Shown here one piece after another: positions 48,501 to 63,637 of a stretch of 64,000 bases of DNA (the stretch's first letter is position 1; every line of letters begins with the position of its first letter). The notes beneath the pieces are model-generated. The model did not search any database. It was not told the DNA's origin and saw only the letters and a program-made list of their open reading frames with translations. The stretch covers positions 90,861 to 154,860 of the forward strand of contig JADIIX010000048.1 in NCBI GenBank assembly GCA_027604505.1, written 5' to 3'. The stretch comes from Gonapodya sp. JEL0774. Its lineage: Eukaryota; Monoblepharomycota; Monoblepharidomycetes; Monoblepharidales; Gonapodyaceae. A program made the position numbers and the translations under genes.

Positions 48501-49552
48501 ACCATCTTTATCCGCATCAATGCCATCAACACCTGCAATTCCGAATGATCCACGACTGAGATCATCTCTACCAGCACATGATGATGGTGTCTTGACGCCA
48601 ATGGCTGCACCTGCTGTTACCATCCACCCAGCACCTTTTGTTGGTGCAAAATCCATTCCTACCGTCGTCGAGGTCAATTCAGCGCCCGCTCTAGTTTCTC
48701 CATTGAGTACCCAGGTTCCTGAACACCAACCAAACTTGGATGTCCTCAACAATATGTCTAGTGAAACCCTAACGAATCTGCTGTCGCAGATACAAAGTTT
48801 AGCCCAAATCGCTGGCATTACCGGTGGAGGTAGTTCCAATCCGCCATCCGGGCCCGTGTCCGCAGGTCCTCTAGACCTCGGCGTCAATGCTCTTGCGCCC
48901 GCCCCTGTGTTTTCAACCAGGTTTACACCTTCCCCTCTGCAACCTCAGCCGGTCTTCGGGCTTCAACACTCATCCTCTGCGGTTGCACCCGCGGTTTCAA
49001 ATCTTGCTTCCCTCTCCGCCTTATGGAATGCCGCTGGGCCGGTCGTGCACGGAAATCCTTCCGCCGGAACAATCGCTGTGGCACCAGCTACTGCTTGGAA
49101 AACAAACAACTTCAATTCCCAAACTCGGCCAAGCCCGAAAAGGTCATATCGTGGAAACGTTAGGTAGGTGCTTCCGCAATTTGTACCTTTTTGGCGAGCG
49201 CGTGTTCAAGTTTCTTGTTCTCAGCCGATCACGTAGTCGAAGCCGTACCCCTAGTCGCAGCCGTTCTCGTTCTCGTTCTCGTTCTCGTTCTCCTCGAGGG
49301 AGAAGAAGCTCAAGTAGCAGTAGTAGGAGTCGATCCCGCTCCCGTTCTCCTCGGAGGCGGAGAAGGTCTCGGACCCGAAGCCGCGAACGTAGAGACTACC
49401 GAAGGGGGGGTCGAGGTGGAGGCGGGAGCTTTGTGGGTGGATACAGAGGCCGAGGGTTTTCTTCCCCCCGTGGTCGGGGACGTGGAGTTAGTGGTGGACA
49501 TGTGGTAGAGTTTTCTAATTCCTCAAAATCAGCCAATAGTGATGTTAAATGA
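45510..49552 (+). CDS. BYE1/PHF3/DIDO-like protein: PHD, TFIIS-central, SPOC domains plus RS tail
   Basis: RNA polymerase II-associated chromatin protein. Exons 45510-45973, 46033-46181, 46496-46761, 46831-49163, 49225-49552 give about 1179 aa. PHD (about 133-185): IYCTCREADDGRPMLQCEEC, EEWFHLGCVGL, YVCHLC. An acidic linker follows. TFIIS-like central domain (about 338-460): ARKGLTESFREIFEEASKD, VENQLFLAHGDY, YGTKRDPGENYKAQYRSLRT. SPOC (about 645-800): ILWRGSLSMPQT to YIVPVAKGDRFPRFLQSV. This domain order is that of yeast BYE1 and animal PHF3/DIDO1/SPOCD1, which bind Pol II; SPOC in PHF3 reads the phospho-CTD. The last exon adds an SR-dipeptide block (RSRSRSRSRSRSPRG) and an RGG stretch, which those relatives lack. 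Confidence 0.9.
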
Positions 49553-49775
49553 CCCGTTGCGAGTGGTTAGCAGCATGTTACATTGTACAACTCTTTCAAA
49601 CTGCATACAGCCTCAATATCAGATAAGAAGGACATTTTATGATCTCGTACAACTTGGAGAAGAATTCTTCCCTACCAAATATATCGTCAGTGCTTGGTTT
49701 GCCTCGAATCTCAATCATCACCCATGTGACGCCCGGTTGACCAACTATCACCGTTTTGCATCTCCCAGGATAAAA

Positions 49776-52700
49776 ATGTTAAGTAAGGATTCAATCGTTG
49801 GAGAAGCCGATGTTAGTGGAGAAGTCGAGTGGACAACTGTCGCGTCCAGAAATCACCGCCCGGGGAACATTGCAACGAGAGAGAGAGAGAAGCGATGCTC
49901 GACTTTTGAACCGTCGGTCGGGATCAAGCGAGACGGTCCACACCGATCCCCTCGGACATCCTACGCAGCAATCGCAAGCAAACCGCCGACCATCTCGAAA
50001 GGATTCTCACAGTATGCCTCAAGGTTAAGAGACGTGGAGCTGGTGGGCCGCCACAAGCTTGTTGACGAGGGGAATCTCATTCCGGGAGACGTCCTGGAAA
50101 GGTTGCTTGCGCAGGCGTTGTTCCGCTGCACGCAGCCGCATGTCAGTGCACAAGAATGCGAAAAGTATTTGCGACTTATCCGCGACTTTGACCAGAAGAT
50201 GACTCATGTGAGGATGCCATTCCAACTGAATGGGTGTTCCTCTGCCGTAACCATCCCGGTGAGCTGGCAGGTTCTCTCCTCGAAAACCAGCATGACACAA
50301 ATGATCGCAAGCCGTCAGGAACTGACTGCAGCGCCGCCTGACGCACCTAATGTTCCACTCGAATCTGCACTGTCTCCGCTGCTGGGCACTCCGGCTGTCG
50401 TTGATCCTTCAGGTGTGCCAAGCAACATCACGAATCGAGATGATCCATTTTCTGGCCGTGAAAGCGTCGCTGCGTCCTCTGTGCACATTCAAACATCCGT
50501 GGCAGTGGACTCTGAGACGGGAACCGAGAAAGTGAGACACTGTCCACGGTGCTTGGGCTGTGGCTGTTGACTTGCCGATATGAATGCTTAATCTAATGAA
50601 CTCAGGATGGTTCTGCGTTGTCAACTCTGTGGATCGGTTTCGACCATCACCATATCTCAGATACAACAGACGGCACATTGGACAGAGCGAGAGATGATCC
50701 GTAGGGTCTGAAGATCGTATGTCCTCTGAAACTTTGCACTGATAGAATTTGGTCTGCATATTAGAGCCGACTCTCCTTTGCGCTCCACAACGAAGAGGTG
50801 GACATCCGAAGACCTCAAGCGAAAGCAGGTAGGAGCTTGCTTCGCTTTTTTGACGCCCGAACGGCCCGATCTTATCTGTCACGCTCAACGCACAGGCGAA
50901 AGCGCAAGAGTTGAGGGAGTCCCGTCTTCAAACAAAGACGGAGAAGATCAGGTAATTATTAAAAATTGGCGTTGCAGTGGCGGTTCTTACAAGCAATTTC
51001 TCTTAGAGCCAAATACTCGACTGCGGAGAAGTCTAAAGCAAGAATTCAATCAGATCTGGACGCTCATGTGGAGCAACTTCGACTGCAACTGGAGGAGAAG
51101 CAAACCAAAGCCCAATCTCTAAAGATCTCGAAAATTTTGGACATTGTTCAGAAGGCAAACGACAGCTCGAAGGCTGATGATGTTTTGGCTTCCAGCAGCC
51201 AGAGGTGACGAGAAAACTTGCGACAGCAGTCGAATCAGTTTGTCCTGACTGTTGCCTTCTTATTCCTGTGTCACAGTACAGAAACCAAAAAGATTGAAAT
51301 GCAGCAGCGAGACGATGAACTAGAAGCTCGATTGAAAGAATTAGAGTCGGAAAGGCTGCGAAAGCTTGCCGATGCCCGAGCTTTGACCGAAGCTGCGAGT
51401 GAACGACGAAGGGAAATGGACCAAGAAAGACGGACGAAACTCGAGGTGTGTTCACATGCGGCAGTGTGCGTATCTCTCTCGTATAGGTAATTCTGTTGTC
51501 TCAGAAAGAGTACGAGCGCAAGAAGGAGCTTGAATTCAGGAGACAGCAAGAGCGCAGATTGAGGGAGAGTCAACGCCAAGCGGAAAAAGAGATGAGAGCT
51601 CGTCGGATTGAAGAATTTAGCCGGGTTCAAGCATCGAAAGAAAGGCAGAGACAACTAGAACTTCAAGAAAAGGCAGAAAGAGCCTCTAAACGGTACGATG
51701 CAAGACTAGAGCACCTAAAGGAAAGAGCGGGGGGTGTGGTTGAGCATTCCAAAGAAGTGGCTTCGCGAGCGGCGGCCATGCGTGCCCCGATTATAAGGAA
51801 GCTGGTTGCGGTGAGTATTGCAGTGATCAAAACATTCGGAATCGAACTACACTTGTTCTAGGGCATTGTTACATAGAAGTGACTTATTCCGTTTTAGTCA
51901 GTCCCTGGTTCTCCCGAACTAGCGTGCAAATTTGCCACTAATGTGGAATCCTCGGAACAGGCTAGTATGGTTAAATCAGGAAAGAAACCAAAGAAGCGCA
52001 GAGTAAGTTCGGTGTTGAGAAGGGTCATCGCATTCCCCTTTCTCAGTCAGAAACTGCAATCCCTATTTCCTTTTTAGAAAACAGAAAAGATCGTACTCAA
52101 TACAACACAGAAATCTGAGGATTGCTATGGATCATTAATCCAGCAAATTGCGCTCAGTGCTTTGCGGGATATTGTGACATCGGCGGAGATAACTCTTGCA
52201 CCCATGGAAACCTCCAGCTCTCTGATTCGTTTGAGATCTATATACAACGAGAGGATGGTCACAAGTGGTGATGATGGTCATCGAGATCTCGATCTTCTGG
52301 AATTGTTTTCTTTTGCATTCTTTGATTGCACACCGCTGATATCTTCGCTGAGGTAACGTGGATTCAAAGCGGAACCGCCAAAAGAATAACGTCTCACATT
52401 CCACACAATTGCAAGAATGGAAGCACTTCATATTCTCGATACACTAGTAAAACGCGGCTCTGTTGGATCGATCACCAGAGGATCGATACAACTATGTGAT
52501 AAGCTTTTCTCTTGCTTTTCGCCAGAGAAACCTCACGTCCCTGAGGATCGTGATGCTCTCAACACCGCCACCATGCTTTTGTCCATTATCGCGGGGGTGA
52601 TCTCAGCAGCAGATCTTGCCCAAAGTGGACGCACTTTGGAGTGAGTGAGTCCACCATTCCGAGGATCGTCCATGAATTATTGAATTCGAGAATTTCATCA

Positions 52701-53636
52701 GGCATCTTATTGCTTGTGGTGTTGCTCCTAAACTGCGAGACACTTTTATGACGTTGCAAGCACCCGATGCATCTGTTGTCTCGTTCGTGCGAAATGCCTT
52801 GCAATTGCTGGAGTTGATGACTCAGGAAACGTTTTTAAAGTAGGTGAAATGCAGCTCACCGGGTAATTGCTCACGTCAAAGCTGACGAGGCACCCTCCAG
52901 ATTGTGGGCGGCTGACAACTGTGAAAAGTCCAACCCAATATTTGAGACATTTGGTAAAACAGATTTGGTCGGTGAGTGTAAATGCAAACGGACAGTACAG
53001 ATTGCTTTCTCATTGCGTGTGCATGGAGCAGGCATGGTAACCCTGATTTGCTCGTGGTGCATATCATCGGGTCCCTCCCGCTTAGCAGCCGCCACAAAAC
53101 CTCAACCACAGGAAACAGTACACGTAGGACTGTATGTGATGCGCATCCTTAACAATATCGGTCAATTCCAGCTCGAGACGTTGCAAACAGTACTTGGGTC
53201 GGATTTGCAACCAGAATTTTTCCACATGATTGTCTTTTGGATTTCTTACTATCACAATTGGCATGCATCTGTGATGCCTAGGCATTTTAGTGAAGCGGAT
53301 TTGCAAGCGGAACACCTCATGCTTGAGCTGTTACAGCTCGTTTTTTATTTTTCATTCAACAATCAGACAAACCAGAATCTGTTACGGTTTGGACCTAGTC
53401 CTGTTATTCTCCAGCTTATTTGCGAGCTTCCTTTTCGATTCTGCTCCGAACCGAGATTGACCAGGGTTTTCTTCCCAACTCTCATCGCCACGTTCCACGA
53501 GAACCCCGAAAACCGCCGTATTGTAGAAGGCGAAGTAAACCCTCTTCACTTCAAAAAATATGCAGCGAAAGTGAAATTGCGGAAATTAGATTTGGGAGAC
53601 CTTGAACAGAAAGTATCAGAAATTCTCAATAAATGA
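49776..53636 (+). CDS. SCAPER: SCAPER homologue (ER-associated coiled-coil protein)
   Basis: Homologue of SCAPER, an ER-associated cyclin A-binding protein also implicated in cilium biology and, more recently, mRNA decay coupled to translation. Thirteen exons: 49776-50531, 50606-50700, 50765-50828, 50896-50951, 51007-51204, 51277-51445, 51505-51810, 51898-52002, 52078-52352, 52416-52640, 52702-52839, 52901-52971, 53032-53636; about 1020 aa. The middle is a long Arg/Glu coiled coil (RRLRESQRQAEKEMRARRIE). The C-terminal ARM-like region carries the family block LQLVFYFSFNNQTNQNLLRF then ICELPFRFCSEPRLTRVFFP. The C2H2 zinc finger that sits after the coiled coil in animal SCAPER is not seen. An in-frame ATG at 49542 overlaps the preceding gene; I used 49776. 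Confidence 0.88.
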
Positions 53637-53649
53637 CAGTCTATCCAAA

Positions 53650-54073
53650 TGTGTCAAAATTGGTCGACCGCAGCTGCCGGCAAAGCCAGACCAGGTGATC
53701 CAAAAGCCACCGACCACCAACACAGCGAAGATTCCGTGAGTTCGCCTAGCGCTACCCACATGCTTTGAACAGGATACAGATTCCTGGCGAGTCTGCTTAA
53801 GGAGATTGGTGCAATATTTGTGACCACTATTTGACGGGCGTCAAACGCCAGACGCGCTCTCTGAGTAGAACCCAGCGTGAGGAGTTTGGAAAGGAATCAG
53901 CGTATGAGTTGCTAGCGTGGTACCTCGATAATTTGAGGAATCCTGAGATTGTAATCTTCTTTCGAGAAGAATCTCCCCATCTTGCCATTTTCGGCTTTCT
54001 GATCGTCACTGTCATATTCGTGATTCTAGGCGGACTGCAGTATTGGCTACCCGAGCAAACACATATAAGTTGA
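53650..54073 (+). CDS. small single-pass membrane protein, unknown function
   Basis: Not recognised. Exons 53650-53695 and 53802-54073 give about 105 aa: a short N-terminus with two Cys (MCQNW), then DWCNICDHYLTG (CxxC), a basic stretch, a helix (ESAYELLAWYLDNLRN) and one clear transmembrane segment (HLAIFGFLIVTVIFVILGGL) near the C-terminus. Tail-anchored topology is likely. The start lies only 13 bp after the SCAPER stop, so it might be transcribed together with SCAPER or start from within it. The donor GTGATC is weak, so the first exon is provisional. Confidence 0.5.
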
Positions 54074-54178
54074 TTTGAGTAAGCAATCGTCAGGCGATGG
54101 AGTTCCTGAGTCCCGGCGAACTTGAGTGTGAACGAACTGTTGTATTAGCCCGCGATCCATCAACCACCAACTGCTGCA

Positions 54179-56268
<2,090 letters not shown>

Positions 56269-56374
56269 ATGTCTGTGTATCCTTGTATTCAATTCATTTT
56301 TATTTTCTATCTCACTTCCTAATGTGCCAAATGCAACCACTTGACAAACGAAACAAAATTGTAAACACGAGCAC

Positions 56375-59300
56375 CTAAGATGCTCGTTTAGGTAAGGGAG
56401 GTAGTCCGTTTCCCATCTCCACTGGAAGCCGAAAAAGGTTTGCCGCCGCCAACAACTCTTCCAACTTCGCACGGTTCCCGTGCGCCTTCGTGATTGCACC
56501 TTCAATTGTCTGTGATACTTGCTCCAGATGTTCTGTTCGTGTCTTTCTGGATTGAACTTCGCGTTTCAATTGGTTTATTTCACTTGCAGAAGAAGGAGTG
56601 AGCAGATGAAAACACCACCACAAGTTGGAGAAAACCATTCACGTACTTCAGAAGCACCGCATTCTCCTCTTGCATCTTCACATTTTCAGTCAGTCGCTTT
56701 TCTTGCTGCTTCTGGAGCTTCTGTTTCAGTTTTTTCATGGTTCCTTCCAGATTATTCCGTTCTCTCATCATATCCTCTGCCAGACCGGATCGGGCACCAC
56801 TTGTAAGATCACCCATTCTAACTTCATCATCACAAAGCTGTAAACTGCCTGGAGCTGTGGAATTTCCGTATGCCTGCGAATGTCGATGGTGGAATTGAAC
56901 TATTGCAATCTGTAAGTTACGATTGTGCGCTTTAATCCTATGATTTCGTCCCCATCAACAATTCACGCTGCTCACCTTGATTGCATGCATGTCCCCCGCC
57001 TTAACGATGGTCTGAATTTTTCCGAGATCAATCGACATCCGTTTTACAACCTCTGCTGCTGCTTCACGGCGGGTTCTTTCCTTCGCGAGGTCCTTCATAG
57101 TCGCTCTCAGTTTCATTTTCAAGTCCAAAAGCTGAGCTTCAAGCTCATCGTGCCGCTTATTGTAGTCTCCTAGCTCTCCATCCATCTCCTAAGAATCAAA
57201 CCGAAGGTAACGTGAAAGACTCGAGAGGTTTGGGAAGAACTCGACTCGAGGACGAAGCCAAAACTACTCACGTTTAGAGTTCCGCTCAATTCAATGAGCA
57301 TCTTCTCTTTCGGTTCAACCTGTTTTCGCAACTCCGACACCTTGTAGTCGAGAACAAACTTGAACTTTTCGAGCTCTTGATTTTTCTTTTTGAGGTCGTA
57401 GATGCGTTTCTCTTTATCGGCAATCGTATCGTCTCGCTCTTGCATCTAGTATCGAGTGATGTTACTGATCTCTGTAATTTGAGGGACGAGAAGCGTTGCA
57501 CTCACCTCCTTTTTCACCGATTCCACATCCTTTTCGAGGCTCCGTATTTCACTCTGCAAGCGCTTTTCATCCGCAAGAATTCTCGCGAGCTCCAGCTTTC
57601 GAGACTCAAGCTCGTTTTGGACACCCTCGAAACTTGTTTTCATCGCGGTGTTCTCCTTCTTTATGCTGTTAGTGATCAATCGCTCCTTGAGTAATGCCTC
57701 TTCGAATTGGACCTTCAATTTCAGAACTTCAGTATCCGTATGTGAGTCCATGCTTGTCATAGTTGATTCAAATTCTATCGCGCTGGTTCTGAGGTTTTCC
57801 TCTAGCTTGCTCTTTTCTTCTTGCCGCTCCTTCAACCTAGCCACATACATTGCCTCCAAATCCTGCTTCCTTGTATCATGTTGTTTTGATAAGGCCTGCA
57901 TGAGCTCGTCATGGCGAAGTTTCTGTGACGCTATTTCGCGTTGTAGATCTTGGTATTTATTTCGCTCGGACGCAACCTTTGCTGCGAACGAAGCTGACAA
58001 ATCCGAGATTTCCTTCACATTAGCGTCCTTCAATTCGGTCAGTGTAGTTACGTGGTTCTCTGCGTTCGACTGCCTCTCATTCTGAAGATTTGCTTTGGCC
58101 TGGCGAGAAGGTGAAGGCGTTGGAAGGACCTCGGCACGTTATTCAGAGGTACAAGAGGTCAACCACACTCACCGTCTGTAGAGAGAACACCTCAGCCTGA
58201 AATTTGTCCACGAGTTCTTGTATCTTTTCCGCGTACTGGGCATCCTTCTTCCTCAGTATTCCCTCGTTTTCGGCTTTCAGTTCTTCACATTTTCTTTTCA
58301 ATTCTGAAGTAACAAGCGCAGTCTCTCGTAGGTCGGATTTCGTTACTAAAATTTCATCCGAAAAGTCAGCTGCGCTGGCTTCTGACAACTGAGATAGCAT
58401 CTTGTTCGGCTTTGTTGCTGTGGTGGTCGCATCAGTGTTTCCGCCGATTTCACCCTCAGTCGTCTCATTGTCATCCGGAATGTGAATGCGGTACGTCACC
58501 AGAACTCCATCTTCTCCCACGGTAAACAAATACCGATCGTCGAAGGAAAGTCTGATGCGGGTGACTCCTCCTGCGTGTATGGTGGTTTCGGAAAAGTAGT
58601 CCTCCACCGAACTCGTTGGTGGAACGCTCCCGACACCGCCGTTCGTAATCGACGGTCTCCGTCTCACTGGGTTCCCTGTCGCTGCAGGCTGTGCGAGGAG
58701 TTTTGGGGACGTGGAAAAGACGGTCCCCTTCTTGTTGGCGAGGAAAATGCTCTTGCCATTCTTAGATACGAGCATTTGGTGAAGCGGTGTTTTGCATGAG
58801 ATTTCGCGCATAACCTTCGAATCCGCGACGTACTTCACCAAAAACAGTTGTAATCAAGAAATTCTTGCTACGAAACATTGCGGAAAGCTGGCTGTTACCT
58901 TCAGTTGATCCGAGCTGGTCACCCAAAATCCTTTGCCGTCCGGGGAATATGCTCCGCTCGAGTACACTAAGCCGGGTTTTGTGAGAGTTTCGCCCTCCTT
59001 TTTCATGATTCTGATGTTCCAATCGTACACCGCATCGTTTCCACACGACAGGAGCCTTGAATCATCGTAGCTAAAAATCAGGGACCGCACTTTTGAGGAA
59101 TGTGCTCGCAAGTTGGCAACCACTTCGTATGTCCAAGTTGAGTGAACTTGAATGGTGGAACCATGAACAATGGCAAAGTACTGTCCCCCGTTAGAGAAGC
59201 GCAGCTGAAAGGGATCAAAACAATGGCTTCAGTACTGAGCGGAGAATTACAGCTCAGAGACGAAGGACTAAAGAAGTAAAGACCAACCTCTCGACAACCT

Positions 59301-61711
59301 CGAATTGGAGCCTCCCATTGAGACCGAATGTCATCGACCAAAACCGCTAGTAAACGTACGCAGTCTGCGAAGCCAACTAAAACGTACAAGCTACTCGGGT
59401 GGAAGGCGACGCTGCAGGAGTGGTGCGGGTAAGTAGCCGAGCTCTCAGCCCAATTGCATATTAGACTTCAACCTACCTGATCGGTTCCTCGTTGAAGTAC
59501 TTGACTACTTCGACACGGTTCTCAATGTAATTCCAGACACGCACACTCTTGTCCATTCCGCATGTCACCACAAGTGGCTTCCTCACACAGGAGTCAAGAC
59601 CAGTGATGTGACCATGGTGAAAGGTCTGCAGCAAGTGGCACGCGGAATGACCGTCGTTTTCAGATGCGGCTCCACCATCTACAGAGCTCAGTGATGGCTT
59701 TGCGACATCATCAACTGCTTCGAGATGCACAGTCCATATCTGAGAGCCTTCCGTGGCGACAGCCACGACGTCCTCTGTTGGCGCAAAGGCCATAGACGAT
59801 ATCCCTCGTCCATCAGGTATGCGAACATCTTTAACTTTGCGATACGGAGTGTGTTCCACGACGGCTGCTGGAGCGGGTTCCATTGTCATCGCCGCGCTCC
59901 GAGAGACATCAGCCTCCTCGAAGAGTGCCACGCTTCCGGAAGAAGTTCCAATCAAGACGCCAGCAGCAAATGGGGTCATGCACACGATTGAGTGAACAGG
60001 CGGCGCACCGGCCAGGTGAGTTCCCATGCCAGCTTGAAGCTTGGGGTTCGGTCTCAGACTTTGCCGTTGTTGGGTGGGCCCCGGTGGTGGAGGCGCAAGT
60101 TGTGAACTGGTGGAGAGTGTGAGGTGAGGTACTTCGGCTGTTATTTCACCAGATTCGATCAGAATGAGGTGAGATGTGTCGGTGCCGACGAGGATGCGGT
60201 CTGGTGCCACCCAAGCGTGAACATTGCCGACCTAAAACAGGTATTAAATAACCTCCAATTTTCAGCTATAATCCAAATGAGAAAAACGCGGTGGCTTTTC
60301 TCACCTTGCCTTCCAGTTTCACGGTCATCAATATTTTGAACACACCGTCCGTATGCCGCACCACCCTCAAGAAACCGTCCCCGCACACAGAAACGACCGG
60401 TGACGCGGTATTACCACCACTCCACAGACCACCTGTCACGGTCGCAGCCCCCTTCTCCGTCGATGCAACACCGGCACCTGCAGGTTCCGAAAGATATGGG
60501 TTCACAGCAATGTGGCGGACTGCTGACGGAATCTGCATGACGGTCGTGCATGTGCGGATAAAACCCAAGTGCCGAGGTTTGTCCCAGTTCCAATAATGAA
60601 GATTCCTAGAAGTACAAGAAGCAGAGGTGATGTTAGCTTCACATGAATACTCGTTCCGGTAACTACAATACATGACCCACCAATCAGGACCACCAGTTTG
60701 TGCAAAAACCTGTTTGACGTCGTTACCAAAACTTAGACTGATGAGCGAAAGTGATGCATGGGGATGTCCGCCTACAGGGCCGCTAGCCTGGGCATTGGCA
60801 ACGACTTGGACAGTCGTTACGTCAGGATTTGGCGCCCCGTGTTGCTGCGTTGGGGACCCTGTAGGGGCACCTAAAGGCGCACCTCCCTTGCCAGTAACGC
60901 TCGACCCGTTCACCGAGTCCTTTGCCACTTTGCCCACGGTGGACGCGGCAGGCACCATACCCACAGTCGGCACAGCTGTTCCCACTCCCGTTTCAAACTC
61001 CGGGATCGTAAGTACTCTCTTCCTCTTGAGTGTTCGAATATCAGCCACGATCACTTTGGGACCTGTCTCCGTCTTGACCGCAACCGCGAGATATTGCACT
61101 GTTGCAGCAACGAGCGCGTTCCGATTCATCCGGCCCTTGCGTCCGTTGCCTCCATTCCCACCAGCTGCCCCTGCATTTGAGACCAGCGCATTCACAGTGA
61201 TGGCTCCCGACATAGCTACGGCGGTGATTTCGCCCTCGTGGACGGGGAAGAAACGTTGTTGTTTGGTCTCCACATTGTGGAACACGAGCTGGGTACCGGC
61301 GGAGTACAGGAGAGTCGATTCATCCGAATAAAAGAGAGCGTGCTAGATGGATGCCCAAGGATAAGAGAGGCAATGGCTGGCTCAAGGTGATCAGGGCAAC
61401 TTCTTCACCTTCACGTCACCGCGAATTCCAAACACATGACTGAGGGATCACCACCACGAGAGAGTAGCACGAGAGTTACATATGTTGAAAGGAAGGATCG
61501 TTGCGTCACCATTGCCCCTGATCCAAGCTCGGCGACGAGATCCCATCTTATGGCAGCATCACACAGATCGCATCCGTCTTTGCACCAATTCCCATTCTGG
61601 TGGACTCTCAAACTCAGCAGAAGCTCACCTGGGGACCAGAAGAGACCGTGGTGCTGGATTCGACATGGTAGTTGAACCCACTGGCAGTTGAACGGCCGCG
61701 TGCTCAGTCAT
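56375..61711 (-). CDS. CFAP57: CFAP57 (WDR65), axonemal inner-dynein-arm protein
   Basis: Ciliary WD40 plus coiled-coil protein that anchors inner dynein arms. Thirteen exons: 61711-61629, 61439-61409, 61342-60681, 60605-60305, 60231-59477, 59411-59288, 59204-58899, 58832-58173, 58099-57506, 57445-57272, 57188-56976, 56873-56647, 56582-56375; about 1445 aa (human about 1250). The N-terminal half is WD40: [73 protein letters not shown]. The coiled-coil half has the near-invariant [20 protein letters not shown] and [20 protein letters not shown]. Extra Gly/Ala/Pro-rich insertions lie in the WD40 part. The 75-nt intron at 60680-60606 keeps the frame open. Confidence 0.95.
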
Positions 61712-61905
61712 GCCGAACCATCCGATCGCCACAGCGTTCAAAACCAACAGTCGTCTCTTGGAACTGTTCAAGAGTCAATTTTATTCTATTTGTCTATTAG
61801 TATTGGTATTTTGGTATAATTTAAAGTTTCTCTACATTTGTTCTATTGGTACTAGTGGGGTTGCAAAAAGACGGTTGCTCGGCTTCAAAGGTACAAGTGC
61901 GGATT

Positions 61906-63586
61906 TAGTTCGGAACCTTAATCATGGCGCTCATTCCATAATGATCTGTGAGGGAAGTGGGAGGTTTCGACGTGTCAGGACATGAGATTTCCACTCACAC
62001 CCTCCCTGAATCGTCCCCCCCCGCCCCCCCCACACTCACCAGACAACTGCGAAAACTCCTCCCCCTGCACGGCAAACTTCTCCACCACCAGCGTCTTCGA
62101 ATCCACCACAACAACCTTCGCGTCCGGCGTATGCCTCTCGGGCTCCGGCTCCAGCACAAACATAAAGTCTGGACAAGCACACGCGGCCAAATTGATCTGT
62201 GGCGTGAGCACAGACTCGCGCGGCTTCCACGACGTAAAGTCCTCCACATCGCCGACCAAGATCGGGTGCTGTTGAAGCGCCTCGTACGCCATATCCCGGA
62301 CGTAAAACACCCGCCCCGGCTTGATCACCTCGACGCCTACTGGCGTCAGAATGTCGTCCAGGTCGGCCAACTCATCTCCACCACGAAGTATTCGCTGGAG
62401 CATCGCGTAGTCGTCCGAGTCCTTGCCGTTTGTCCGCGACTTGCGGGCGTTGAGACTAAAGTCCCCGACGAGAATCATGGGGTCCCTGCAAGGGATGGAC
62501 TTTGCGCACTCGTCGATAAACTCTTTCAAAGTGAGAATCTGGGATAATCGGTGAAGAGCCGCAAGATCGGTCGAAGGGGTGCTGTACGAATCCACAGATT
62601 GGAGTTGCGTGTTGAAGACGTGCGCGTAGTGGTGATGGCCGATCTGGACCTTGGCGTAAACGGCCCCCTTGCAAATAAATCTATAGAAAAGGGGGTAACC
62701 AAGCCACGCAATGCCGAGGCCGGGAGGGCGCACAGCAATTGGACAAACTCATCAGCACTTGACCCTTTCCTACAGAACAGAAACGCGAAATCCCCCCAAA
62801 CAAAATGCAGCACACAACCTCCCCCACCATCACGACACCACCATCAACTCACTTGTCATTATTTACACCTCTCTTGTACGTTATACGCTCCGCCTTCACG
62901 ATGGGGAACCTGCTCATGACCATCAACCCGCCGTCCACGGCTCCGTTACCCACCAGGCCCTTTGTAGGGCTCGCAACGTAGTATTCGAACCCCAGTTTTT
63001 TGGCATGGGAGATGAGTTTGCTTTGACGGGATGAGCCGAAGCTGAGGGGATGTGTTGCGATGTGTGGTGTGCGGCGGATGCGTCCGAGAAGCAGCATTGT
63101 TTGGCGGAGTATGTGTGAGCACGTTTCCCACGACCGCACACACAACCGATCCCCAAACGCCCCCCAACCCCCAACCCTCACACACCACACTCACGCAAAC
63201 ATCTCCTGCAAGCAAATCACATCGTACTGCTCCAACACCTTCTCACAGAACCAGTCCAACCGTGCGTTCTTGTGGTCCGACCCGTTACTCCTCACACCGG
63301 GCACACGGAGGTGCACGTTCAGCGTCAGCACGCGCACATCGTGGGGGCCCGAGGGAACGCCAAGGCCAAGTGGCGGTCGGCGCTGGCCGTTGGCGGTGCG
63401 AGGGGGGCACACCACACCAGAGTCGGCCACGGCGTCCTTGGTGCCCAAGGAGCGGGTCGGGGAGTCGTCCTGATAGTGAGGGGGGGCGGTGCGGGTAGCG
63501 CCGGCGGGGTTTGCGAGTGGGGTGCAAAAAAGCGACGTTAGAGCATGAGCACGACGAGACTTGATCGTCACCCCCCGATCGACCAT
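61906..63586 (-). CDS. neutral sphingomyelinase-like EEP-family phosphodiesterase
   Basis: Endonuclease/exonuclease/phosphatase-fold enzyme resembling neutral sphingomyelinases (SMPD3/SMPD5 type, cleaving sphingomyelin to ceramide and phosphocholine). Exons (start assumed at ATG 63586) 63586-63195, 63041-62853, 62680-62040, 61946-61906; about 420 aa. EEP motifs: VRVLTLNVHLR (Asn), YDVICLQEMFA (Mg-binding Glu), GGLMVMSRFPI, VFNTQLQ (histidine position replaced, HVFNTQLQS), DPMILVGDFSLNAR (Asp) and terminal SDHYGM (catalytic Asp-His). The 41-nt last exon completes the SDH motif. No transmembrane segment seen. The frame is open without a stop back into a kinase C-terminus (see 63638-64000), so it may be the C-terminal half of a fusion. 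Substrate is inferred. Confidence 0.75.
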
Positions 63587-63637
63587 CACCACCACCCCAG
63601 CCTCCGTGGGCCACCACCCCCCATCTCCAAAACTCAC

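Noticed and set aside
49191-49508. Val/Leu/Glu-rich open frame over the RS exon
   Set aside because: It is the shifted-frame shadow of SR-dipeptide codons.
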